DNA from: Blasia pusilla
Taxonomy: Eukaryota; Marchantiophyta; Marchantiopsida; Blasiales
Length of the DNA stretch: 64,000 nucleotides
Reading direction: 5' to 3'
Assembly: GCA_050084515.1 (NCBI GenBank)
Contig: CM114274.1
Span: forward strand, 7,812,001 to 7,876,000
Numbering within the stretch: the stretch's first letter is position 1; every line of letters starts with the position of its first letter. The notes beneath the pieces were generated by a model. It made no database searches and was not told where the DNA came from. It saw only the letters and a program-made list of their open reading frames with translations. Below are positions 23,126 through 33,600 of this stretch, piece by piece. The translations under genes and the position numbers were made by a program.

Positions 23126-23545
23126 TTTGAATGGCTTTTGCTAGTGTATAACCCATGAAGAGACTAATGATGGGGCACACAAATTTAAACTTTTTTCTGG
23201 GTATAACTTGTGAAATATTTTCTTGTCTGTCCCGTAACCACATGTCAAACATAAAAATGTTTGCAAATAAGGGCCGGGTCGCATGGGCGACTTCTTGGGG
23301 TCGCTTATGGCCGAACGAAAAGTCCGTTTCGGTTCACGAAACGGATTTTCCCTCCTTTATTTTTCCTGCCTCCCAAGAAGCCACCCGCCGCTAGAAGATC
23401 GCCGACGGTTTGAATGGCTTTTGCTTTCCAGAGACTAATGTTCCTTCCAACTTGGAAATATTTTCTTTGTCGTCCGTAACCACATGTCAAACATAAAAAT
23501 GGAACGGAAAGTCCGTTTCGATTCGGAAACGGATTTTCCCTCCAG
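23126..23545. repeat. Local duplication spanning host flank and Harbinger left end
   Basis: GGTTTGAATGGCTTTTGCT, AGAGACTAATG, GAAATATTTTCTT and ACCACATGTCAAACATAAAA occur at 23126-23255 and again at 23408-23498. The palindromic stretch AAGTCCGTTTCG / CGAAACGGATTTTCCCTCC occurs at about 23321-23355 and 23508-23542. Between these parts the outer copy contains the element end (23271 onward), while the inner copy lacks that piece. The unit thus crosses the transposon boundary. Confidence 0.8.
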
Positions 23546-23559
23546 TTTTATTTTCCCCT

Positions 23560-23573
23560 CCCCCCCCCCCCCC
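23560..23573. repeat. C14 homopolymer run
   Basis: Fourteen uninterrupted C residues follow CCCCT, ahead of CCTTTTCCTTTCC. The run lies between the Harbinger left end and the transposase frame. Its length may be unreliable in the assembly. Confidence 0.9.
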
Positions 23574-23764
23574 TTTTCCTTTCCTTTCGGCTCCTATAAA
23601 TTCAATCCTTCTTTTTTTTATTCATTCTAACTTTGTTCCTTGTCTGAGTTGTCATTCTCATAGATTTCATGTTTCATGCATATTTTAGTCACATCGTAAG
23701 ACATTCATTTATTTTTTTATTATAAGATTTTTCTAATTTTTTTTCTTTTTCAACTTTTTTAATC

Positions 23765-25071
23765 ATGGATATTTTAGATGAAGAGAGAATGAACATGTGC
23801 TTCTTGACTATTTATTTGGTTCTTATAATTCAAAATTTTTCTACTCGTCTTTTTTTCCTTCAAGTTAGGAGTAGGAGGTCCTTCTTTCATTATCGTGCTC
23901 TCTTCTATTTCCAATTCATGATGAATGCTAGGTCTAGTATTACATCACGTCGCATGTTCTCTCCTTGGTATATTTTACCACGATCTATGACATTTACATG
24001 TCTTTTCATTGACGAAACTATAATAAGAAGAGATCATCCGGAGCGATTTAGAGATTTCTTTCGTGTTACGGTAAATACATTTGACTTCATTTGTGATATG
24101 TTACGGAGTCGACTAACTACTAATCCTCCCCATTCCTATAAGTCTTACCAAACAGGTTGTTGAGTGTTGAGAGACAAGTCGCTATTACTCTACGACGTCT
24201 TGCCACAGGGGATCAAATGAAGGGGATTTAAGAGCTTTTCGGTATCGAAAAATCTAGAACTGTGCAAGTTGTCTTTAGAGTCATTAATGCACTTGTGAAG
24301 GAGGCACGTGGGGCAGTGGCTTGGCCGAAAGGACAGCATATGGAGAGGGTAAAATCAGATTTCGAAGCACAACATGGATTTTTGAATTGTTGTGGTGCAA
24401 TTGATGTCACTCACTTCCTCATGGAACTACCAGCGGGTGCAAATTCCACAGTTTGGTATAGTCATAAAAGCAAATCTTATGCTTGTGCGATGCAAGCTAT
24501 CGTTGATTCGAGACTGAAATTCCTAGATGTATTCATTGGATATCCTGCTTCTATTCATGATACTCGAATTCTTCGAAACTCCCAATTCTACAAAAATGTA
24601 ACTTCCAACCAAAGGGTCCTAGATGGACATTCACTTGCATTAAGAAATGGTGAGAGGATTCGAGAGTATATTGTTGGTGATGCAGGATATCCACTCTTGT
24701 CATGGCTCATAGTTCCTTATCCAGGAGCACCTATTGGACAAAAGGACACTTGGAACTTTTATCATTCTTCCATGAGGATGTGTGTGGAGAGAGCTTTCGG
24801 CCGATTGAAAGGGACATGGCGCATACTCAATCGAGTCATTTACAAGCCAAACTTACAAGCACTACCGAAGATGATATTTGCTACATGTGCTCTTCATAAC
24901 ATCATGATAGATAGAGAAGATCCTCTAGTATATGATCTCATGGATCCCTCCTCCTCGACAAGGATGCATGTAGCACAAGGTCATAGCAATCCTCCAAACA
25001 ATGAAACAACATTTGAAGGAAGGAGAAATCGTGATGCTCTTTTCGAGCATATCATGGCAAGAGTTGAATAG
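23765..25071 (+). pseudogene. PIF/Harbinger DDE transposase (DDE_Tnp_4 type), broken
   Basis: The reading begins at the ATG at 23765 and carries the N-terminal helix region (RDHPERFRDFFRVTVNTFDF). It loses frame near 24160, continues as LSVERQVAITLRRLATGD, hits an in-frame TAA at 24229-24231, then stays open to 25071. The catalytic triad is readable: D in GAIDVTH (about 24403), D in VGDAGYP (about 24680) and E in VERAFGRLKGTW (about 24790). GYPASIHDTRILRNS and ALHNIMI are also typical. The enzyme would cut and paste the element at TWA sites. One frameshift and one stop make it inactive, but the catalytic core is intact, so the decay is fairly recent. No introns were needed for this model. Confidence 0.92.
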
Positions 25072-25240
25072 TAATTTCAACATACCAGTAGAAATACATA
25101 GAATTACACGTACATATAGCATACAGGTAGAAGTACCTCATATATATCCATATATATGCTTTACATATAAGTACATCTCATATGGCTATTTTTGTTCATT
25201 GTGTCCTCAATGAAGTTCAATTATTTCTTAATGTAAACTC

Positions 25241-26584
25241 TCAAGATCTCCCTTGAAATCCCCTACCAAAGGCATGACAAAAGGCTGTAGATATCATTGT
25301 AAGAGCATCCGCATTCTGTTGTAGGACTTTCAACTCTAATTTTCGCTATTCAATATCCATTCTTTGACCATCATGTATAACATTTATCATGGCATCAGTA
25401 CATTCCTTCATGCCATCTCCCATGGAGCTCTTACGCCGTCGTTTTCCTCTAATCCCATCCTTGAGGCTCTTCCTTTTAGAAGTTTCCTTGCCGAAATCTA
25501 CATTGCCACATAACACCACTAAAGTCATTAACTACATTTCCACATAAGACCAAAAAAGTCACAAAAATCATTAAAGACAATTATCAGAACCTTCAGTATG
25601 AGCACACGATGAAGGCGCACGCGGAGTAGTTGGGATCTCTTCTGCATCCACTGGGATCTGAAATGACTCCACATCTATACAAACAATAAATAAATTAGTA
25701 GTAGCATATGTGCATAATAAGTGAAATTAACAAAGAAAAGAACTTCCTTTGTTTCATATTCATGTACCTGGAGAAGACGATGGAGGAGAAGGTTCGTTGG
25801 TTGGGATCTCAAATGACTCCACCTCTATATAAACAACCAATACGTTAGTAGTAGCCTTGTATTGATACTAAAAAACAAATGAACAAGGTGACCTCCTTCT
25901 TCTTTTGGTAAGATTGATATACCTGGTGGCACGAGTGAAGCTATCGGACTCATGGGTGGAGGATTGAAGTTAGCATTAAGATCAGGTAGAAGTGAAGTAT
26001 CAAAGGTGGACACTCCCATGCTTTCCGGGTCCACGTCTTGTCTTTTGGGGAGCCATTCTACTAGACCCTTGTAATAGGCTTCATCAAAGTTTGAAGGTAA
26101 ACCTAGTGCTTTTCGGTCCTTTTCAAAGATGCGAGTGTCAAAGTAAGACAATTATGTCGCTTTTGGCCTTTCGCTCCCAATCATGAATCAGAATGAAAAC
26201 TTACATGAGTGTCAATTGTAAAATAAAGACACTTCATGTTTTGCATCACATCATAAAAATTGGATACCACCAACTTAACTTACTTGTTTGAATTCTTTTA
26301 TGAGAGCACTCCATTTTTTTTGCACGCCGGCCATCACGAATAGGTTGCTTTATCCCATTCTTCAAACAAAAGTCAGCCATTTTTTTCCACTTTTGTTTTA
26401 AGGTGGCCATAGTAGATTGAGTAGTATAATTCAGTTCTAATCTCTCCATTTCATCTCGTTTTGCTGCAATCACAATTTGAATCTCGGAAGTTGTCCATGG
26501 AATCAGCTTAGCATTTTGCGTTGGTACTTGAGAATCGAGTATGACACAATCCTCGTCCATATGACTTCCTTCCTGCAACGGCAA
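25241..26584 (-). pseudogene. Harbinger ORF1: Myb/trihelix-like DNA-binding partner, broken
   Basis: In PIF/Harbinger elements a second protein with a SANT/trihelix fold binds DNA and helps the transposase reach the nucleus. Here the minus strand gives IPWTTSEIQIVIAAKRDEME with LKQKWKKMADFCLKNGIKQP, then, after a frame slip in an A8 run (about 26317), GVQKKWSALIKEFKQ and a GTAAGT donor (26283). Further pieces are LGLPSNFDEAYYKGLVEWL (26100-26044), two similar short exons (VESFEIP about 25820, VESFQIP about 25660) each next to a splice-like GT, and a last piece with KRRRKSSMGDGMKECTDAM. The frame then reads MDIE, a TAG (about 25346), and RKLELKVLQQNADAL to a TGA at 25241. It is convergent with the transposase. 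Exon borders are approximate. Confidence 0.7.
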
Positions 26585-29500
26585 GAAAAAGAGTAGTGAA
26601 ACTTTTATTTTTGAAAAAATGGATTGAAGAAATAATATGACTTTCCAAGAAAAAGAGTAGTGAAAATTTTATTGTTACTCTTATGCAGCTCGTATTCTCT
26701 TAACCTTTAGACTAGGCTTACTCTACATGATTTCCTACATTTAGAATATGTTAGTCCCATTTTTTTCAAAGGGACTTGAGGCCTTACATATGGACATTCT
26801 TTGTCACCTGACACATAAGAATTACCTGATTGTGGGTGCAGTCTATCCTACCTTGTTAATTTTGTCTGACCAGGGTTTGGCTACTATTCCCCAGCTTTTC
26901 CCACACGCTCACATGCCTGAAGCTTTTCCCACACTCTTCATATATTGGACCCCTCCTTCATGATGTATTCTGGCCGGGTTCTTGCTGTGCAATTGCTAAG
27001 ATTATTAAGCCAGCACGTAGATCAGTGGACTAAAGCATCGGCTGTTTTATCATCTCGTCCTTCGGATAAAGGAGCAACCAAGTCATCATCATCAGGTGCA
27101 CTCTCTCGCATTGAGTTAGGTGCTTGAAATTTAAAGTTCATAAGGTCATGCGGTCGAAAGTCCTGATGTCAGTTCATTTGAATGCAAGTGTCTTGTCTCT
27201 TTGCGACTTCAAGTCAAAGTGACTTGTGCAAAGAGATGTCTAAATTTGAGGGAATAATGATTCGAGTCTTCTAATAGGGAGACCCTTCCCAGGCGTATTC
27301 TACCCTTTCGGCTCCACGGCAAATTGTTCTCTACCATTCACAGGAGAATGGGGTCGCTGCGGCTGCGACGATGCCAGCGAAGCGGTCATCTGAAGTTTTG
27401 AGTCATTACAGGCGTGCAAATTCGGATGATACTACTTGCAACTCAGGTCCCTCGCAAACCGATCCGAGAAGTCGAACGAATAGCTTGATTCTGCTCTCTC
27501 CTCGGCGTTTTAGCCGTTTTTAGGTCCATGGCGTCATGCGCAAGTCCGTGTGGCGTGTGTCTTCGTTATCTTGTCCTACTTGTTCGAACCTCTCGCTATC
27601 GCTCCATGAGGCTATATTCAGGCAGGTATTTGTCTACTTGAGGCCGAGGCCGTTGCCCAAGCTCGATCCAGCAGTGCTACCAAGGAAAATACCATGGGAG
27701 GAACCGGAATGGATTCATTCCTGGACGGATGCCCATTGAAATCTCCCGTCGTCTTGCACTCAAGCCCAAGTGACCATGGGTCAAGTAAGTCATCACTTTG
27801 AAAATGTAAAATCCATCCTCGCATGATCAAATCTTGTGCATGAAGTAACTTCCCCCACGAAATGTGCAATGCGGCGCTTAGCGCTAGCGATGGCAGAGCT
27901 CGTGGACACAATTGAGCCTGGAAATCTGCGAGTCCTGGAAATCATCTTTCTCTTAAAGATGATTTCGGCTCTGATTATTGCGCGTCGTCGCCTGCGACCT
28001 CGAAGATAAGGCGGATCCGCAGCGAAGACCGAGAAATTGGAGCTAATCGCGTCCCCATCTTGATTGTCGAGCTCACGGTACCGCCGTCAAGAATTGTCAC
28101 CGTTGGGGTGAAAGATCTCGAGAAAAGACGGCAGGCTCACGTATTTCCCTACAAGTGACTTTGAGAGATGAAAACATCGCTTTGAGTTCACGTCCACAAG
28201 ATCACTTTTGGAGGTCAGATTTCCTCTTCTTCATCCTAGAGGATCTTCTCCGGGTTATTTCAAGTTCGAATCAAAAAATGAACGTGCTCTTGCAACCGGA
28301 GAATAAGTGTGTGAAACTAAAGCTTTCCGTACTCTAAAAGAGTGGACAAAAAGCGTCTACTCGTTCTGCTCATGCATGGTTTGCTTCTGTGGGGTTTTCG
28401 GCGGGGAAGTCATAGCTGAGTTCATCGTGTGACTATCGTCAACGTAAATAATTGAATGGGGGCATTAATTAACCTGATCCAGAAGCTCCATGATTCCATC
28501 ATGACTTGTGGCTTTAGTTGCACACAAGTTGAGGTTGGTTAGCTCCAGCGACTCCTCAAGTTGAATCGCATAATAAGTTCATTACCCGGAAGATCCACTG
28601 GCGGGATCGAGAATCCGTGCGATCAAGTGCTGCGAGAGCTCTGTATTTTACGAGCAAGGCAAGTAGTTCGGATCGATTTGGTCATTGACTTTACTTCTCG
28701 AGCTACAGCAAGCACTTGAAGAATCAAGGAGATCCTAAGATTCTCTAATAGTGTTCCACCTTGCGTCGAGATCTGCAGGATCTTATGAAACATTCTAGAT
28801 TCCACAGAAATTCCAAAGAAATTCCAAACGCCTATATTCTAAGTGTGAATTACAATCAAATTTTCACACTTAGAATTACAATTCGAGTAATTCTAAGAGC
28901 GCAAAGCTGAAGCACGGAACGAGTGTCAGAACTACTGCATACGGGAAAACAAATCCTCCTCGGCAAAGACAAATCCCCCTCGCTCCCAGGTTCTATGGAA
29001 AACTCCAAACTTTGGACATTTTCCATTCTTGTTTCCGCTTGCTCCCTCGGTTACTTTGGATCTCTAGCAGAACTTCTAGAGGTAGAGCGCACAGAGTAGA
29101 GTTTAGCGACCTTACACCTCACGATATGCTTAGATGATTTGTATGGGTGACCGGCGCGTATGGAATCACATTGTTGAGTAAAATGAGCACATTTAAGGTC
29201 TTGGGAAATAGAGACAGGCGTATGAGATCACAAACAAGGAGGACACGCCATTTTTCGAGTGAGCTATTTTATTGAGAAAATTCTGATCAAACGCATCTTT
29301 GGGTGGGTTATGGTGCATGGATTGAGAGTGATAATTTTCATGAACCCGGAGGAACTTAAGATTGATATCTTTGGATCCGGTCACGGGTATGAAGGGGATT
29401 CTTCTCAAAACTCGTCGTGCTTTACCTTGGAATGATTCGGTAGGCTCACTGCACGCTTTCTTTGTCACCATCGCCCCGATTCGATGTAGCAAAGCAGCTC

Positions 29501-30186
29501 GCTGTTTCGAGTCCGCAGATTAGCTTGAGCTGCACTTCTTCCTCAGCGACACTAAGAGGGCCTCATGAGACTCTCAACCAAATCACAAATGTGTGGCTCA
29601 AAGACACACCCAACCAAGTACTCTTTCGACAAATGATCTCTCGGCTTTTGTTCAGTCCTCGGTGGTCTTGAGCAAAGTGCAAACTTTCTCTTCAATTCAA
29701 AACTACATGAATACTGTATGCCTGGTGCAAGCTTTCCACCAGATTCTCCCAAGTAATAATATGTGAATTCGAATGTAGGCCAAGAGCAGGGCCAACAGAT
29801 CCAATTACTTCAATTCATGGCCATCCAACCAAATTCTTCCTACGTCATGGGACCCGGCTACAAGAAGGCCTCTCAAGAAACTTTTCGTCACAAGAAACTA
29901 TTCGTCACCCTGCCGTCGGAATGGATCCAACAAGTTTAAAAACGGCTAGAACTGGAACCAGAAGGACCAGTTTTTTCAATTTTCTACCGGCCCCAACGGG
30001 TTGTGGATGTCGCAAGGACGCAAATCATTTCTTGCGCCCACTTTTTTTAGGCGCAAGAAAACGAAGGACTGCCGGATAAAACCAACGACTCTCTTTGCAA
30101 ATCACCGACTCCGGCCTGGACAAAAAATTCTGGACCGTCAGATGGAGATCTGCTTTAACAAGGACCAGCGTCGGTGTCCGACGCTG
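26585..30186. other. Interior of the Harbinger element without recognised gene
   Basis: Open frames here (for example 27536-27739 +, 27618-27911 -, 29193-29492 -) match nothing I know. The stretch 27200-29000 is more GC-rich than the surroundings and could be captured host sequence, or the 5' region of ORF1. A second right-end-like string CATGGGACCCGGC occurs at about 29847-29859, without a TAA next to it. Confidence 0.35.
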
Positions 30187-30204
30187 GCCCATGGGACCCG
30201 GCCC

Positions 30205-30679
30205 TAAGAAGACATTTTCTATATCCAATATTATAAAATAATTAAAAATAATATGGGACTAGAAAAACCTCCTCCTAACTGGATTAAGGAAAGGTATTAA
30301 CTAAAACCTACTACTTATAATATAATCTAAAAGTTCCATGAATTGTTCGAGAATCCTAAAACCTTGAACCCATCTTCCTGAGCTGGGAAGTGCTCCGTTG
30401 TTGTGGCCCCCCCGCACTACAGTTACTCTTCTTCCCTGTGAGGTTATCGCTTGAATTGTATGGCGTTTGGTTGTGCTGCATTTGAAGTAGCGCAGGAAGA
30501 TTTGATTGCATCCGTGCTCGTAATGTGGAGCAGTGGGTGGAAGAGAATGTCTTCAGTGCCGCTCTGCTGATTCCATGGAGTTCAGAGCTCTATGGAAGTG
30601 CGTGTAGTGAGTGAGTGGAAGACCAACTAATTGCGTGACGCAATTCTTCAGGGCTGTTGGTTTCTGTCTGTGGAGAAGA
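30205..30679 (+). other. Upstream region of the methyltransferase gene
   Basis: These 475 bp separate the Harbinger right end from the methyltransferase ATG, so they must hold the core promoter and 5' UTR if the gene is active. An AT-rich block (30225-30345) is followed by more GC-rich sequence. No unambiguous TATA box was identified. Confidence 0.45.
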
Positions 30680-33600
30680 ATGGCGCTATGGCGCTCCCTT
30701 TCCTCTGTCTGCTGCACTTCCTTGGGCCCCCGAAGAGCTTGTACTATGCCTCTTCGTGCTCGCGCCTGTGCTGTCTCCACTATCACGGCGTCCAGCAGCT
30801 CCGCCGTGGAAGAAGAGCTCCCATTGTTTGAGGATGTTCGCGAGGAATTGCAGGCGCAGTCTACAGGAGCTCCGCTGAGTAACAAAGAGATGAAGAAGTC
30901 GGTGTATTATCCCAAGAAGGGCCAAGACATAGAGCTTGTGTGCGAGAGCCTGGCGTACAAGGGCAATGGGGTGTGCAAGGTCGTGGACACAGGATTTGTT
31001 GTGCTCTGCGAGAGGGCGCTTCCCGGGGAGCGTCTCATTGCTCGAGTTTGGAAGAAAAAGCGTGGATTTGCGGAGGTATCGCATGAAATGCATTTACTTT
31101 TGTACAGAACATTGAGTCTGGCATGAAACTCCAATGCCACCGACCTTTAGAATTCCTTGGTTTTAGTTTCTGCTCAATTCAGCATCCAATTCCTTCCAAA
31201 ATTTTCTCTTCTCCAGCCGAATTTAGCTACCTAAATGAATTTGGTTGATTCATTTAGGTAGCTAAATGAATCAACCAATCTATCATTTAGCTACCGAACA
31301 CGGCTATGTCACAGATTGCAAGAATATGAAAGCAGCCATATGATAGGAGTTATAGTAATTCTATGTGACAGAAGATCAGAATGAGGTGAAAGTTTAGTGG
31401 CATGTCAACTGAGCCCTATCTCCATATTCCAATGTTCCAATGACTTATCTATTCGTACGTCTGTTCGGAAAATAGCGCAGAACCTTCGATCCCGCAGATA
31501 TGGAATATGTGGTTGTAGTAGCTTTTGAACGGAAGGAATTCACGGAAGTGAAGGTCTTAGGTGAAGTTTGGGTTGTTTTGAGGTACGAAGAAACGTAGAG
31601 CAAGGATGGCATCAAAGCTGTGGTTGAATTCTGGCAGGCATACAAGCTGAAGACTCTTTCTGTTCATCATCATGCAGTGGCTGCCCCCTGCCAACATTTT
31701 GGGGATTGTGGAGGTTGCAAGACACAGAATCTTGCTTACCATGCCCAAGTTGAAGCCAAAGAGCAGCAAGTCCACGACCTCATGAGTCGCATTGGTAAAT
31801 TTGGTGCAAGCCATCCTGATGGCCCAACTGGAAGTTACTTGAAACCTGTCGTGCCTTGTGCCATGGAGTACCATTACCGGAACAAGGTCAGTCACTATCT
31901 CATCTTAGAATTCAAATGTTCAAGAGCCTATTGTCGTATGGTCTGAACACTAAACGATCCTGGAAACGCTAAGAAGTTTAAGTCACTGTTATTTCTTCAT
32001 GTAATGAAAATGATTGCTGCCTGCGGTAACTTTTTTTTGTTTTGAGATTCCCAAGATTGTACATGGAATGTGGTATTGGGTTGGGGATCACTGACAATTA
32101 AGTTTCAGAGATTTTCATGAGGATTTGATTCAAATGGTTATGTTTTGACTGATTCTAGATGGAGTTTTCATTTGGGACAAAGAAGTGGATACCTGCTGAA
32201 AAACACAACAGCTCCACCATACTCGAGGGCCCAGACTCAGAAGACTCATCGGAGACGTCTAAATCTTACATTCAAGACTTTGCTTTGGGCCTACATGCAC
32301 CCAAGCGATTCGATCGGATTCTTCCTATTGAAAAATGTTTGTTGCAACATGATGTAGCGAACCAGGTATCAATTGGATGAAGAAAATGGGATCTCTGTTT
32401 TGGAGAGTATAGCTTGCAGATACTTGTTTTCATTTTTTTTTGTGTATGTACTGTTTGCTCGGGAGATTGCAGAGTTTGGGTTTAAGATTTGCTGAACAGA
32501 TAAGCTCCCACGTGGTGGACGTTTGAGCAAAGAGACGACAAGTTTGGTTATGAATGAATTTTATTCCGGCAGGAGTTTTTTGTAACAATACTAGTCCATG
32601 ATTTTTGCAACCATTCTGTCAGTGAAATGACATGTATCGAGGGAAGTTGTGGGAAAATTTTGAGGATGCAGATTTTTTTCTGGACGGACCCTCTCGGAAA
32701 CTACTTTCTAGCGAGTACTGCCACGTGCAAGCAGAATTTGACATGAGTAGCATTTTTTTGCAGATTCTGGACAGGGTGCAGACATATACCCAAGCAAACT
32801 CTTCAAACATGCCAGCATATGATGCTAATGAACATACGGGCTTTCTGAGGCATTTGATGATTCGGTCTGGCAGGTTAGTCTTCACCGAAACCCTAAAGAG
32901 ATTTGGAACTTGGGAAGTGCTACAACAAAGGGAAAGATAGGTTGTGTTCACTGCAAATTCCTTGGTAGTGGTAACACTTGTCTTAGGACCTAGAGCAGAG
33001 AAAATCTGTTATATCATGATAGTTTGAGGGTATGGGGAGTCAGAAATGGTAGTGTGATGTCTAGATATATGTCACTATCTGATTGGGAGAAATGGGATTT
33101 GCTGTAAAATTAAAAGTCAAATGTGTTCTTGTCCAAACTCCTATGGGTTGGTCCATTTGTTGCATATCCAAGGAGTAAAATATTCTTGTTAAGGTGGCAA
33201 CAAGTGTAGGTTTCCATGTTTACAGAGTATTAGTTTCGCAACGGCCAAGAGTTTTATGGCGTTTATTTCTGTGTGCAGTGATTGTGAGACAGGCAGCCTT
33301 CAAATAATGGTGAATATGGTGACTTCAACGTTTCAACCACGACTACTGCAGCCACTTGTCACAAGTCTTGTGGCTGAATTCCCTCAAATTGTTAGTGTCA
33401 CTATGTACCACACAAACCTGAGTTTTTGTTTTTGTAATTAGTTGATGGTAAACTCCATGTTTTGTCTACCATACTTGTGGGTTTGATTTTTTATTCTTTA
33501 TTTTCTGGTTTGGTCGGGTCACTCTCCTTAGTTTGAGTAGATGTCTCAGTGTTTTAATTTGGGTATCAACATCGTAGGTAAGAAGATCCAGTAGTAGTAC

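Larger units (their letters stand above)
23271..30204. mobile_element. PIF/Harbinger DNA transposon, 6.9 kb, flanked by TAA
   Basis: The left end GGGCCGGGTCGCATGGGC (23271-23288) and the inverse of the right end GCCCATGGGACCCGGCCC (30187-30204) match at 17 of 18 positions. TAA directly flanks both (23268-23270 and 30205-30207), the 3-bp target duplication typical of PIF/Harbinger. The left flank (about 23211-23270) plus the right flank (from 30205: TAAGAAGACATTTTCTATA) together resemble an uninterrupted sequence at about 40876-40945 (CAAGAAGGCACTCTTCTATA after the same left half). That is a related empty site. The element carries a broken DDE transposase (+) and a broken Myb/trihelix-like ORF1 (-), arranged convergently. 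The right 3.6 kb has no recognised gene. Confidence 0.8.

Noticed and set aside
27581-27610. GGTTCGAAC-like T-loop on the minus strand suggesting a tRNA
   Set aside because: The flanking bases do not give T-arm, anticodon or acceptor stems; no tRNA gene is supported anywhere in the window.
29847-29859. Alternative right end of the Harbinger element (CATGGGACCCGGC)
   Set aside because: No TAA follows it, the match stops before the GGCCC end, and its flank does not continue the empty-site sequence, unlike the end at 30204.
30686-31093. 135-codon minus-strand frame over methyltransferase exon 1
   Set aside because: Antisense shadow of a GC-rich exon whose sense frame matches a known family.
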